A DNA stretch of 64,000 bases from Exobasidium rhododendri (Eukaryota > Basidiomycota > Exobasidiomycetes > Exobasidiales > Exobasidiaceae). The notes below the pieces were generated by a model. That model searched no databases. It was not told where the DNA came from and worked only from the letters and a program-made list of their open reading frames with translations. Position 1 is the first letter of the stretch. Each line of letters starts with the position of its first letter. The stretch covers positions 2,046,001 to 2,110,000 of the forward strand of contig CP110630.1 of assembly GCA_026210745.1 (NCBI GenBank), given 5' to 3'. The translations under genes and the position numbers were made by a program. Positions 34,301 through 45,502 of the stretch are shown here, one piece after another.

Positions 34301-34902
34301 GAGTTGATGTATACAGGGTGACCAACCAACCGGGCTACACATACGCACCACTAGGAGGAGGCGCTCTTTCCTCACAAGGTTGGCCTTCTCAGAATGCACT
34401 GGCTGCCTCTCGTAATGGTATTTACGCACCACGAGGAGTCAGTCCCCCCAGCAACGGTTCTCGCTACCCGGCGACCTATCTTAACGGGCCTCGCATTACT
34501 ACCGGACACACCCTCAACCCCCTTCAAGGGCCTCCTACTAATGACAATAGCCATCACCATCCTCACCAGCACCACCACCAGCATCATCACAGCATCTCAG
34601 GTAGTCAAAATGATCAGACTGGCAACCAAAACAATCGTGCGCCTCAAAAGGGCGGCAACACTAGTCCTGATAAACGACTACCTTACGTTCGCTGGTCCGA
34701 TGAAGAAGATCAAAAGCTGAGAAAAGCGATCGGTGAATATGGGCAAAGATGGGAATCTGTGGCCAGAGTAGTCGGTACACGCTCTTATCATCAGTGTAGG
34801 CAACGTTACCTTCTCATGCGTAGGAAAGAGGCGGCTGCCCGCGAGGGAAGCGCCAACACAATCAACGACGACAATCGACCCAATCACCACATTGCCGCTT
34901 GA
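31366..34902 (+). CDS. Large SANT/Myb-domain protein with coiled coil
   Basis: A single exon of 1178 aa, starting at a double Met (31366, 31369). Most of the protein is disordered, rich in Ser/Thr/Pro/Gln and acidic runs (GEEEEEEDLEEGEF, EEEDEEEEEG) with a His-rich stretch near the end. Residues about 255-350 are predicted helical or coiled coil (MVKKLVAHARQQDSYMDSLEETL onward), and another helical segment follows VKERNKLLSDKRYLKSRM. At about residues 1105-1160 is a single Myb/SANT repeat with the expected Trp spacing (VRWSDEEDQKLRKAI, WESVARVVG, HQCRQRYLLMRR). This points to a nuclear DNA- or chromatin-binding protein. I do not recognise a named orthologue. Confidence 0.7.
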   Translation: MMTEQHVNSTPKSHVSFSQTIDNDVTPSARQSARPQSSTPLTPQRSSNDLPTPPSSHIEMASASRLPSLQDDLDIQRHASTLQEGSGELVESNGTVNESPSVLMQQRKVKRTSAGSTVAPNEAFSSTSTPPPPFTERQAVLAEAERGRNRSRAKKSEYNDASAGSESSRSRTPSPILGSMVASSGHLSFAASLVPSTEEVHALLYGKDDRKGGSRDEERPSYVKKDDMEGLLSRLASMGFSNVEAREGTADLTREEELAGMVKKLVAHARQQDSYMDSLEETLHDTRIRSISLLTSLRTTFTHTLASEYTLRARLEAELDGARTQAKKLSGMLARSEMRNVEIDRERAMSAEEEVLWQEEMKDHASAYAQQQAARARAAQMAQAQQAGGQLQKVPQVEAIKREGSMSEHQNSDILAASLSALSPPSPSPAVATLEEPFDDRKVEEASGVTGLGISSVAIEPVMQSTSSPLSTIVKERNKLLSDKRYLKSRMRDTEAQRDRLELELKNLRPLLVRGAPSKATSSASHAAAHTSLATAASTSTVPATTTSTATNATTPSLGHGPSTPGRFHKRDRSRRRKQATMGDAEAEHLLLAARRLRELNRQKYVDEDGRPKTPPTHATPSSTTQPRTPKTPRTAATMMATPRSSATGRDGMESVHQSGASSRTTERHFATNGSPLASRNNGASTLGRWDRHERVNSAMSGSGIEDLLQAAQTVLTPEKKTAHRQSHSRSKNGSDSRLSEEEKRSSKGTAAIKAADKHKAGVEEVGEEEEEEDLEEGEFPSQLSTFSSKNLGPLNESPKRRRVSSATLDLDRFRDRLASSSPDKRAAIFQGGRRIRTSTEGAEPLLHSNAVDQQATAGPFLSQQSTSALSALDLLADQAAASQQPSQSSDRSHSGEGETILDQEGEEGDVFHSSDAAEEEEDEEEEEGMAIDEEEDINRPMEGGIGSHYYPRGAYGHAYAQQNTIGPHSVAGGGGGGGVDVYRVTNQPGYTYAPLGGGALSSQGWPSQNALAASRNGIYAPRGVSPPSNGSRYPATYLNGPRITTGHTLNPLQGPPTNDNSHHHPHQHHHQHHHSISGSQNDQTGNQNNRAPQKGGNTSPDKRLPYVRWSDEEDQKLRKAIGEYGQRWESVARVVGTRSYHQCRQRYLLMRRKEAAAREGSANTINDDNRPNHHIAA

Positions 34903-35396
34903 TGACAGGGTCGGCGTCCTCTGCTGTTCTTTGATATACTACCCTTGCCGAAATTCTCTCCCTCTCTATCTCCCTTTCGTTTCCAATGCCGTGTTCCCAT
35001 CGATACATCTGGATGATACAAGCCCTCGCTACAATACACATCTGCTTCACCCCCTTCTCCTTCAAGCTATCCTCCAAGAATCCGACAATGTCCATGTACT
35101 TCTCCCTCCGTCCATGTTCCCTTTTGCATACGAATCCATTGGCGTGTCCTGAGTGTGGTATAACGTGTATACATACACGGGGTGATAAAGGTTTCTCTCG
35201 GGACCGGCAGACGCGATAGCGCCGCCCACGTGTCGCCACCTGGCCGCGTGAGAAGACCGCCGAGGTGACCATCGGACGCTGCAACCTCTCAATCTGTCGT
35301 TCCCGTATAGGCTGACTTCCTTCCTATCTCGACTCTCTTCCACCTCTCACGCTAGCTCGCTGATACACTTCGGCACGCTTTCGTCGTAAAGTCAAA
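34903..35396. other. Intergenic region upstream of the complex I subunit gene
   Basis: About 494 bp between two rightward genes. It holds the 3' UTR of the SANT gene and the promoter of the NDUFA8-type gene, including a GC-rich patch and a CACGTG at 35227. A second, non-overlapping gene was not seen. Confidence 0.5.
35227..35232. promoter_or_regulatory. CACGTG E-box upstream of the NDUFA8-type gene
   Basis: A palindromic CACGTG 165 bp before the start codon at 35397, within a GC-rich stretch. bHLH binding is inferred from the motif only. Confidence 0.45.
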
Positions 35397-36176
35397 ATGG
35401 CTAGTTATCGAGAAGCTCGGTTTCCTTCCACTCCGTACATCGAGCCATCGACTGGTCCAAGCGGTCAACCCAAGGTGGAAGAAGTTGGAACGACCAGTGC
35501 ACCACTAAAGTCTGCAAGTTTCTTCTTGGGAGAGCATTGTGCGAAATACAATGAAGATTTCATGCTGTGTAAGAATGAAAGCAGAGACCCCGCTCACTGT
35601 TTGAAGGAGGGAAGGAGAGTCACGAGGTGTGCACAAGATCTGTGAGTATCATACTTTTGGGATTAGAAAGGGGAGGTGAAGTAGCAGTAGATCGATTGGA
35701 GGCCTCTTGCTCTTGCTGCTGAGATGAAAGGAGGTTGAATGTCGTGAAGCTGACACCGCGTTACATCTTCCTCGTCATGCAGGATCAAGAAAATGAGTGA
35801 GAGCTGTGGAAAGGAGTGGGAGGATCACTGGCAATGCTTGGAAAGACATAACCAGGAATTTTACCTGTGTAGGAAGCCAGAGCGTGAGTGCATCTCCCTT
35901 TTGAGCTGGCATGAATAGCATCTCATTCCAATGTCCCTCCGTCCTGAAACTTTCTTTTCTCAACTGAACCAGGAACACTGAATCAGTGTGTATTTGACAA
36001 GCTTGTGAGTGTAGTGCAAGGAACTGTCGAGATCACCCTGCTGCTCGGATCATTAACGATACAGTACATCGTGCTTTCCGCTTCAGAAACTGGCAAAGAA
36101 GATTCCCGGCTCGCCAGAAGGACAGACACCTATTCATGAGGTTAAGAAGCCGTTTGTCAAGGGGTCACAGCGCTAG
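35397..36176 (+). CDS. NADH:ubiquinone oxidoreductase NDUFA8-type subunit (twin CX9C)
   Basis: Four exons (35397-35641, 35783-35883, 35973-36004, 36087-36176) give 155 aa. It is an accessory subunit of mitochondrial complex I on the intermembrane-space side, folded by the Mia40 disulfide relay. The family signature CLKEGRRVTRCAQDL is present. Paired CX9C motifs can be read: C-X9-C in GEHCAKYNEDFMLC and HCLKEGRRVTRC, then SCGKEWEDHWQC and YLCRKPERTLNQC. Introns (141, 89 and 82 nt) all keep phase. The presence of a complex I subunit shows that the organism respires with complex I, unlike Saccharomyces. Confidence 0.9.
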
Positions 36177-37706
36177 GAGTGGAAGAACTTCCACGAACAG
36201 GCGGTTGCTTGTACATGAAAGGAAGGGCAGAAGTAGCGCGTACTTCTGCCATAGATCATTCAGAAATGTCATGTCAACCTTTCACATTAGGCATTGACGA
36301 CGAGCCAGACGGCTCTGGTAGAGAGTGTGGTCGGGGAAGGTCAGTGCAGAGATGCCACAGGACGAGCAGATGGGGAGAGATGTGGGGCAAGATAAGCTAG
36401 TCCTATGGATATTATCTGCTCAGTAGTCCTTCTCGACTCGGATATCATCGAGAAGTAAAGGTGGACGTAGTATCCAATTAGTGGGAATGAAAGGCGCAGA
36501 TGTTTCAATTGTGTGATGAGACGGAGATGAGGAAGTGGGGGCACTGAGATTGGGTCGTGGGTGCGCCCAGACGGAGTCCCTTTTTAGACAACAATGAAGT
36601 AGTGCTGCCGACAAGCATCTTTCGGGAGACTTCAAGATTTGCATGCCTCACTGACCACTCTATTGTCCTGCGTTGTGTGAAGACTACTCAGCGACAAGGA
36701 GGAGCGTGCTCCTTTCTTTCCCTTCCAGGGAGGGTGTGAAAAAGGAAGTACTGCTTCTACTATATGCCGGCGCCGATCCCCATCATCACCGGATCATTGA
36801 CCTTGCACTATACCTCTTTCAGATAGTCTTTCTTTGCTACAGATGCTCTTCTTTAGTAGAGCACACCCGGCTTCATTTGCATTGACACGCTTGACGAAGC
36901 TCATCTCTCCCTACGTATGCATGCCAGACAAGATGCGTTTTTCCCATTGGAATGGGAAAAACGCATTATATGGCCGCTCAGCCACACGCTATGAATCACC
37001 GAGCGGACCGACGTCTGTAAAAATGCAGTGGATAGCCTACGCCTTAGCTTCTTGGAGATAGAGGCTCGAAGTCACTCAAGCAACCCTGAGCCAATGTCTC
37101 GGACGTCGATACGTAGAGGGAGGCAGGCACATGCTTTGCAGGTATTGGGGTCCCCGCGGAAAGATTCATTGACAGTCGACGCATGAGGAGAGCGGTAACC
37201 CCCCTCTCTCTCTCCTCTCCTCGTCCATGTTCCTCTTTCATGCCATATTTCACAGCTCGATCTATACAACATCATAGACTGCGTCTTTATGTACTGTGCA
37301 TACACTCTCGTATCTAATTGCAGAACTGTGGCTGGTCCTGCGATCGCTCCATAAAAAAAAGTCCCTTGAGATATCGGAATTCGTGAAATCTCGCTCCTCC
37401 TCCTGAGCCCTATCAGTGGCGTTCAGCTACGGTGTGCGGGAGCGGGGTTTCGTCAGACATAGTTTACGCCCAGCTCAGCCCCATTGTCCAATAGTCCTGC
37501 TTAGAAGTGTGGCTCAATTCTGCGTCTCCGACTGTCCTAGCTTCTGGTCTCTGAGGGCGCCGTGGAAACAGGCAGCAGTGACGGATATTCACCCTTCGGC
37601 CCTGTACATTGACTGTTATAAGCCTCCTACCCACCTGCTCCGTGTCTTTCGTCTCCTCCCTCCAAGCCCCCTCACGACCCTCTCTCGTCACCAACATCAT
37701 CGCAAA
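36177..37706. other. 1.5-kb interval before the GH47 gene
   Basis: It contains a perfect inverted repeat at 36933-36966, a CT-rich tract near 37200-37215 and an A8 run near 37353. No gene is supported. The frame upstream of the GH47 start stays open back to about 37416 but without a convincing start or sequence. It is presumably a long promoter or 5' UTR. Confidence 0.45.
36933..36966. repeat. Perfect 16-bp inverted repeat with 2-nt centre
   Basis: The left arm ATGCGTTTTTCCCATT (36933-36948), the spacer GG, and the right arm 36951-36966, which is its exact reverse complement. It sits 757 bp downstream of the complex I gene stop and 741 bp upstream of the GH47 start. Either strand could form a 16-bp hairpin with a tight loop, or it could be a dimeric binding site. 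No flanking direct repeats were noted. Confidence 0.9.
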
Positions 37707-39588
37707 ATGAAGTGGGCTTCTACTTTCCTCTCCTTGGGCTTGTTTTCCTCAGCCTTGACGCTCGTTTGCGGTCAAATCCAGATCAAGACCTCTGCCGACG
37801 TCGTCAAGAGAGACGCCATCAAGGCCGACTTCCAGAAGAATTGGGACGCTTACCTGAAGTATGCTAGCCCCATGGACAAGTTGTCTCCCATTGCCATGAA
37901 GGGAGCCAATGATCCAAATTACGCTAGGATGTCCGGCACCATCGTAGACGCTCTGTCTACTCTCATCACCATGGGAATGGCCAACACGAAAGAGTGGAAC
38001 GATCTAATGGAGATCATCAAGAAGATCGACTTCACCACCACGCAAGAAGACGGCTACGGTGAAGCAGGTGAAGTATCGCTCTTCGAAATGACAGTTCGCT
38101 ACATGGCCGGTCTTTTGTCGGCATATCAGATGAATGGTGAGAAGCCAGAGGAGAGATTCCTGGTCACCCAGGCGCAAGCTCTGGCCGATTCCTTATCGGT
38201 CGGTTGGTACAACGGACAGAAGATTCCGTACAACCAAGTAAATCTTCTAAAGAAAGCTCCGAAAGATACAGGAAGCGAAAGTGACAACAATCTTGCGGCG
38301 GCCGGCACCTTGTCGCTCGAGTGGGCCACCTTGTCACGCTACACTGGAAACAAAAAGTATGCTGATTTGGCACTGGGTTCCATCGACGCCATCCTTTCCA
38401 CCACGCCCCACTTCCCTTACCTCTGGTCGAATCGCATCAACCCATCCGACCATAACAAAACGTCGACGTACATCTCCTTGGGGGGCGGGTATGACTCCTT
38501 TGTCGAGTACATGATCAAGTATCCTGTCCTTGTTGGCAATCTCAATCATCCGTACGCAAAGGTGTATGCAGGCATGGTCGACGCTATCTCCAAGCGTCTC
38601 ATCGTCAAGACAGGTGTGAAGGGACTCAAGTTCACAGCCGACTATAACATCGCGACTAATTCGTACAACTACGTCAGCTCCCACCTTGCGTGCTTCTTGG
38701 GGGGAAACATTGTGTACGCCGGAAAGCTTCATCGAAACAAGCAGTGGCTGAAACTCGGACTAGAGCTGACGGAAAGCTGCTACTTGACATTCCGAGCAAC
38801 GGCCACAGGAGTAGCACCTTACTCGTGGGGATACTTTGACGAGAAAAGTCAGGCTACAGGATGGGGTTTCGTGCCTTCCAGCAGAAGAGAATTTTACAAC
38901 ACACACGGTATATTCGTGCAGTTGGGTGACTGGCTGGCAAGACCTGAAATCATCGAGAGTCTCTTCTACGCATGGAGGAGCACGGGAAACCCCATCTGGC
39001 GAGAGTATGCGTGGGAAGCTTACCAAGCAATCAAAAAGACGGCAAACACGCCCTCGGGAGCGTATGCTGGTATCGTCAACACCAACGACCCTAGCACGGG
39101 ACTGTACGATCAGACAGAGTCACTCTTGTACTCGGAAGTCTTCAAGTATTTGTACTTGATCTTCAGCGACTCGTCCGACTATTCCTTGGACGAGTATCTC
39201 TTCACAGCCAGAGGACACATCTTGAAGCGCGGAGGTGTGAGCAAGAATGGGGCCGGCTCGAGATTGAAGCGACAAAGCACGCAGGAGCAAAACATGAAGT
39301 GAGTAGACCTTTGGTGCGGTATGACAAGATTTCTTCCTCCTGACATGCCGTCTTTCCATTCTCCTCGTAACTCGCAGTGAGAATTACGTCTCCCTACTTG
39401 AACAACAAGAGCCCAACAAGAAGGTCTCTGTGCAGTCGGGCCAGAAGCCGGAGAACGTCATCTTGGCAAAGCCAGGTAGTGGAAAAAACGCCTACGTAGA
39501 GTCGCTCTGCTCCCAACTCGGAATCACGCCCGATGTCGCCCGCGAACTCTTGGCTGGAATTCCGGACAAGACAGTCGTTGCCACCTGA
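37707..39588 (+). CDS. Secreted GH47 (class I alpha-mannosidase-like) protein, divergent
   Basis: Two exons (37707-39298, 39378-39588) give 600 aa. The N-terminus MKWASTFLSLGLFSSALTLVCG is a clear signal peptide, so it enters the secretory pathway. GH47 alpha/alpha7-barrel segments can be read: GEAGEVSLFEMTVRYMAGLLSA, SLGGGYDSFVEYMIKYP, HLACFLGG, ARPEIIESLFYAWRSTG (with the conserved Glu) and SLLYSEVFKYLYLIFSD. The usual Ca-binding TEAHP end of the domain appears only as TARGH, so activity or calcium binding may be altered. After it comes a Lys-rich tail of about 90 residues with no match. The 79-nt intron lies in this tail. Role is likely N-glycan trimming or ER quality control, by family. 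Confidence 0.82.
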
Positions 39589-39894
39589 AGAGCCTCCCAC
39601 CCCCCACATGTCATCTAAACTTTGCCAAAGCACCTGAACATGGCGTTTTTTTTCCTACTTCTGTTAGTGGGGTCACTCTTCGCGCTGGAGGGACCGGTGG
39701 TCATACTGCGGTGCCCGAGGCAGGACTGATATCCCCTCGTTTTGTTTCCCCACACCTTTCATAAACAGTCTTCGTCTGTGTTCTAGTCGTTGACACGAGA
39801 TGTGTATTGGTTCAAGGCTAACAAAGTACAGGTGTGGGAGAGGTCAGAGCAAGAAAAGGTTCTTCAGTTTTGACTAAGCTGCTCCTTCTTCAGC
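39589..39894. other. Convergent 3' region GH47 / SEC27
   Basis: 306 bp between two stop codons. It holds both 3' UTRs, with a T8 run near 39645. Nothing else seen. Confidence 0.5.
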
Positions 39895-42531
39895 TCACGC
39901 CGCTGTTCCATTGGTGGTGCTGGGTGTGGCTGCCTCTGCTCCGTTTGCGACAATCTTGAGAGGCTTGACCGCTTCTGCCCTGCTCGTCAGTCCTGTCTGA
40001 CTAGCCTTCATTTCTCGCTGCAGCGCCTCTTCCCATCCTTCTTCAAAGGCTTCCGGATTGACACTGGGATCGGCAATGCTATTCGCAATTGCATTCTGTT
40101 TGCTCCTCTTCGATTCTTGCCAATTCTGTTTCCACAACTTGACCAAGTCGGCAGTGTATTGCGGTGCATAGCTCCTAGCAAACAAGCTTGCTTCCGAGAG
40201 TCGCCCCGATTTCACCAAGACGTCGATGCATCCCTTCGAATCTCCCAGTTGCAAATAACAATTGAACGCGATGTTGACCACGTTCTTCTCGGAGGCCAAG
40301 GACGCTATCCTCTGGATCAACGATCGATCGTTTGTCGAGGTCGCAATCAGGAGCAGAGTCGACAAGTCTGAACTTCTCTCAAAACATTCCAGAGCCAAGT
40401 GTAGATTCCACTGCTGCAGAGCCTTGTCTCCAATCGTCCTCCATCTCATTTCACTGCCGCCCTCCGGCCCTGCCAGCGCAATCTCCAAGGCCGTGTCAAA
40501 GTCGTCCAGTGAGACAGCCAGATCAAACTTGTGATCAGGGTCAGCCGAAACTTCCAGCGCCATCTTCTTCAGGTCCTGCGTTTCCAGGAACCTCGCCACT
40601 CGGTTCCTCTGATCGAGGGGCACGGTGTGAAGAATCTCTTCTGCACCCTCAAAGTCTCGTCGTAGGATGGCCGTCTGGTACTCCACCACCGCCAGACTAA
40701 GTGCGAAACTGTAAATCGAAACACTCTTGTCGACCAGGTACACTCGTCCAAGCGAAGGTAGGTAGCCGAGCAAATATAGTTCATTGTCGCTATGGTTGAT
40801 GGTATACGTCTGCTCTCCGACCAGGTATTGTATGCGGTTTTGCGCATTTGTATAGATCAGGCATTCCCCCGTCCACTTGGCGGTGCGGATGACTTCATTG
40901 ATTTCAGTGATTACGTCAAAGGAATCTTCTACTCCTTCATCGTCCACTGGTTCGCCGGAGTCCAAGTGCGCTTGATAGGCATCTCGATCGAATCGTAAGA
41001 TGTAGAATGACTCCAAACCGACCAAGGCGACCAACTCTCCCGTGGAAGACCAGTAGATGTTCTTTGCTTCGACATCGATCCTTCGAACCATGGCGCCCGT
41101 TTCCCAGTGGTAAAAGCAGACGAACCCACTACCGATCACTCCAAGTAGAGCACCACCTTTGATGTCCTCCACGGTAAAGCCGACGTTCATCAGCCCGCTC
41201 CTTTCTTTGAAGTTGCGAAAGATCTTGACAGAATTGTTGCTCTCTCGAACGGCGTATGTGTTGCTATCGCTCGCCCATGCAAAATTCAAGCCAGCTCCAA
41301 AAGCTTTATTCCTCCAGGCCAAAGCAGTGTAGATGATGTACTCCCCGTCTCCGCATACCGTCACAAATCGACCGTTGGGAGAATGTTGCAAAGATTGAGC
41401 ATACACTTCTGTAGATCCCATCTCTCGACTAGCAGCAGGAATTCGTTGGCCATCCACCTGGTTCTCGATGTCAGATGCTCCCAGATTGGCGCTCAATACT
41501 TCTGCTCCCTTGGCCCATACCACTTTCCCACTTCCATCCATACTAACGCTTGGCTCTTCTTTGCCTAGCTGGATCACGACTGCACCTTCGTCGAATCCCA
41601 ATGCAATGTCGTTCCCAGTCTTGCGATAAGCAACACACCAAGCTCTTTCCAGTCCATAGTCTAGCGTTGATTCAAGTCGATAGGTATTGCTGTGCCATAA
41701 TTTCACAGTTCCATCCTCTGAACCCGAAATTATGAGCGGTAGTACGGGGTGGAAGCAACAGAAGGAAACGCTCGCCGTGTGTCCCTCCAGTGTCTGGATG
41801 CAAGATTTGGAAATGTAATCCCAGATCTTGATTGTCCGATCGTCTCCCGTCGTGATCAGGTATGGCTTGTCTCCTCCATGATAGTATTCTACGTAGTTGA
41901 CACCCTTGTCGTGTGCGTCGAGGGTAAAGTTGGCAACTGCTGCGCCAGGGGTCCAGACTTTGACTGTCCTGTCCAGACAAGCTGAAGCGAAAGAATTTGA
42001 GTCTTTCGGATTGAAGGCCAGGTTCATAATGAAATGCGTATGCCCTTCAAATGTCTGGCAACGAACGATAGTTTTAGCAAGTCAGATTCCCGGCTACACA
42101 CACTCTACATGATCAATCCTCACCTGCACCAGCTTCCAATTCTTCTCCCAATCCCACATCTTGATAGTCATGTCATCACTTCCAGTCAAGATGAAGCTGC
42201 CGGTAGGGTGAACGGCAATGCATCGAATGTAGTCGGGATGGGCTTCGAAGGCGATGACTTTCTCATGCGTGTTGTAATTGAAGCATCGCAACTGAAAGTC
42301 ATCACTCCCTGCCACGAACCAATTCTTTCTCGCAATAAATCTGACAGAGCGAACAGGGACTTCTGCCACCTCAAACGTCTTGATCAGAGCACCAGTCTCG
42401 TAATTCCAGATATTGACACTTCCAGTGTACAGACCCGCCAGTACCCAGGGTTCAGTCGGATGAAAGTCGACAGATTTGACCCGGTCTGATCGAGCGAAAA
42501 GCTTTCGATTGATGTCAAGCAGCATCGGCAT
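39895..42531 (-). CDS. SEC27: Coatomer (COPI) beta-prime subunit Sec27
   Basis: Two exons (42531-42124, 42054-39895) give 855 aa. It is a subunit of the COPI vesicle coat for Golgi-to-ER and intra-Golgi retrieval. The first about 300 residues hold WD40 repeats ([65 protein letters not shown]), the propeller that recognises KKxx cargo tails. A second propeller and an alpha-solenoid ([32 protein letters not shown]) follow. The 69-nt intron joins KLVQ to [11 protein letters not shown]. The C-terminal tail is Ala/Thr-rich. It starts head-to-head with the PPR-like gene, with a CACGTG between them. Confidence 0.95.
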
Positions 42532-42894
42532 GTTGAGAAGAGTTCAGGGTCAGCCTGAGCGGGTTGGGACGCCTATGTGGACCTAATCCTTTTTTATCCT
42601 TGTACTCCCAGCTGACTCAAATGTCGAGTCTGAAAATTGAGTGCTGCCCCTTTGGTTCTGCTGTGTCAAGAGTGGGAAAGGTGATTGCTGCTGCTGCCGG
42701 CGCAAGGTGAAGACGGGGTCGGTAGCGTGCAATGTTCTCAATCTGGGTGCAGCTCGTCGCCTTCCAACACAACAGCGCCAACGCAACGGCGGGACACGTG
42801 CAAAGAAAGATGGCAGAGCCTTAAATTCCTCTCCACAACAAAAGGAAAGAGGTAGGCGACTTTTTTGGCAGGTCTTGCAGTCCTACTGGAGAGC
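42532..42894. other. Divergent promoter region SEC27 / PPR-like gene
   Basis: 363 bp between start codons pointing apart, containing a CACGTG at 42795-42800. The frame before the PPR start is open for 10 codons but has no ATG. Confidence 0.5.
42795..42800. promoter_or_regulatory. CACGTG E-box in the SEC27 / PPR-like bidirectional promoter
   Basis: A palindromic CACGTG 95 bp upstream of the PPR-like gene start and 264 bp upstream of the SEC27 start. Function inferred from the motif only. Confidence 0.4.
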
Positions 42895-45502
42895 ATGTTG
42901 CGACACTCGACGAAGCCGACAAGAGCGCTCTGGGCCAAGACAGCAGCACATCCTCGATATGTTCAATTCGTCTACTTCAGCACAAGTGAGGCTCTTCTCC
43001 ATCCTGCAGCAGAGTCAAGTAGAAAGCCCGCACAAGTGGAGAGGGCAATTCGAATCAAGAGTCAAGAGAGATCGAGGCGAGATCTAGACAGTAAATATAA
43101 CAGACCATATGAGCCGCAATCAGCACGCAAATCTCAAGTGAATGCTGCTCGAACAGAAGAGAGTGCTGCTCGAACAGGAGGGAATGCTCCCCGGCCTTTC
43201 GGCAAAGTAGGAAACCGGTCTTCAGGCATAAGGAAGCCTTCAGAGAGGTCAAATATACGAAGGACGAGTGAAGGGTCGAAGGAAAGGCCTGTCAGGGATC
43301 TTGACACGGGGTCACCTCATTCTAGGGGTGCAACAAGAACAAGCTTCCGAGACAACGATCATGGGGGATCTGCGAAAAGCAACACAGTCAGAGATATTCA
43401 GTTCAAAGTCAGCGCTGAACTCAATGAGATACTAAGAGATAAGGCTATAAGTCCAGAAGAGGCGTTCTCGGCTGCAGAAGAGAAGTTCGAGACCCTCACG
43501 AGCTTTCAAAAGAGAAATTCAAGACTCTACACCGCCATGATAAGAAGTGCACTTCGAGCTAAGAAGCGTCAAAGAGCTCTAGGACTGATGACCGAGGTGA
43601 GCTTGGGGATGAGAGGAAATGTATATTTCTGGGCATTTACTAATGCAAGGGTCCACCTATTCCTTGCCACGTTTGACAGATGAAGAAGAATGGTGTAGCA
43701 CCCTCGATCTTTACCTTTCGTGCTCTTTTTGAAGGCATGTTTCAATCGGAACTAGACTTAAGCCTGCATCAAGGCATCATCAAAGATTTGAGCAACACCT
43801 TCGAAGAGCTGGTAGCAACTTGGACTGGCGCTATTGCCAAAAGTAATGAGTCCAAGAAGAAGTGGAGCGTGAAAGAAAGCAAAGTGGAAGGCGAGTCCGA
43901 TGGTGCTGCAGAGAGCAGTACGGCAAGGTCGTACGAAAGGTCCAAGAGAGAGAGAGACGAGGAATTGATGAAGAGTCCGCACATATTCGTCACTATATGC
44001 GAATACTACTACAGGACTCTTCTAAGAGTAGATCTTTACGAGGAAGCTGACGCTTTACTAGAGAGCATCTCAGCTATATCCAATCCGAGGCAGGACCGAA
44101 AGAGCAAGAATACATCCTCGTCTCTACTGCTACCTCATCTACAATTCCTCTTGACTCGTCACTATATCGTGCACATGTGCCACGCACCTCAGGACCCTGC
44201 GTCTAAGCATGGAGAGAGCCTAGTAAAGGCATGGAAAACGCTCGTAAGGAGTTTCCTGGACAAAGACATCATGTCTCGTTTACAAGAGCAAGATAGATGG
44301 CAGGGCAATGCAAGTGAACTAGATCGACATATTGCATCGGCACAAATAGCTTTGGAGAAGGTAAGATGCAAAGCTTGTCACATCAGACTGAAAGTTGCAA
44401 CTCACACTCCACATTCCTCTCTCTACAGCACGCTGTCCCCGGCCGCCAAACGCTCGTGGAAGACGGGATCAAGATGCTGTATCAAGACGACAATCTAGCT
44501 TCTTTCCCGCCAATAGTGACGGAAAGGACAATCAGAATGTTCATTTACCGTAACATGACCGACGTTCCTTTTGCAGTGAGCATTTTCGAGAAAGCACTGG
44601 ACTTTCAGGACCAATCTTCGAATGGTACTGTCCATCGATTCAATCAGATACCTCAATTCGAAGTGCTGCATAGGGACGTACAAGAAAGTTGGCACATGAT
44701 CATACAATCAGTCATTAAGAACAAAGACTTGGATAAGGCGATGGAATTGACTAGAAGATACATCGGTATGATCGATAGAGGAATGTCTCGATTTGATCCC
44801 AAGGAACCGCCGAAAGCTTTCCTCTTTACTCTTTTGATCAGACTATGCTGTGATAGTCCACTGGAGGAGAGAGTGTGGCAGTACGGCCTGGAAACGACAC
44901 GCAATTACTTGCGATTCCTGTCAAAGCAAGGGCGTGAAGAAGAGATACGATTCTGCTCCCAATTTATAGAGAAGATTTTCCTACTGGCCCGTAGGTATGA
45001 ACAATCCCTAGCGAGCAAGAGCAGGAAGAAAGGCGACGCCGATTCGATCCAAGAGGCAAGCAAAAAGGGAGGCATTGACAGCGACACGATCGATGGTGGG
45101 AAGAGCAACAGCAGACCGAGCCGTGCACTCTTGGATCTACTGGAGGAAGAGATCGGCTTGGACAGTCCTCTGATATGGAGTAGGTACGAGAGTATTGTGC
45201 AGCGCTTTCCAAAGTCAGATGATACGAGGCTGGCAGATGAGTCCAGTTGCATCTTCAGCTTGAGTCAGATGGCTCAAGTGACTCGATTTGCTCTTAATAC
45301 GGGAAGGCAAGGCAGCGATGTGGTAAGCAAGGAGAAAGTCGATAAGTGGAAAAAGGTGAATAGGAAAGCGTCGGAGATGCTCGCGACACTGGGCGACAAT
45401 CCGGGCTTTGATGGGGTAGAAGCAGATTTCCTACGTCATGGCGCCACATCAAAGACTTCTCTGGCACTCACCAATGCCGATTTGCGTTCCTTGATAGGAT
45501 AA
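42895..45502 (+). CDS. Mitochondrial PPR-like protein
   Basis: Three exons (42895-43596, 43680-44360, 44429-45502) give 818 aa. The start MLRHSTKPTRALWAK is a typical mitochondrial presequence, followed by a long basic Arg/Ser-rich linker. A pentatricopeptide-like repeat spans the first intron: YTAMIRSALRAKKRQRALGLMTE joins MKKNGVAPSIFTFRALFEGMF. Later helical pairs (WHMIIQSVIKNKDLDKAMELTRRYI, AFLFTLLIRLCCD) look like further degenerate repeats. Organelle RNA binding is therefore likely, but no specific orthologue is recognised. Introns are 83 and 68 nt. It converges with RPN12. Confidence 0.72.

Noticed and set aside
37416..37706. In-frame extension of the GH47 gene upstream of MKWASTF
   Set aside because: The upstream frame has no convincing ATG, and its translation would place a signal peptide about 97 residues inside the protein.
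42865..42894. Earlier start for the PPR-like gene
   Set aside because: The open frame there begins at TTG; the first ATG at 42895 gives a good mitochondrial presequence.
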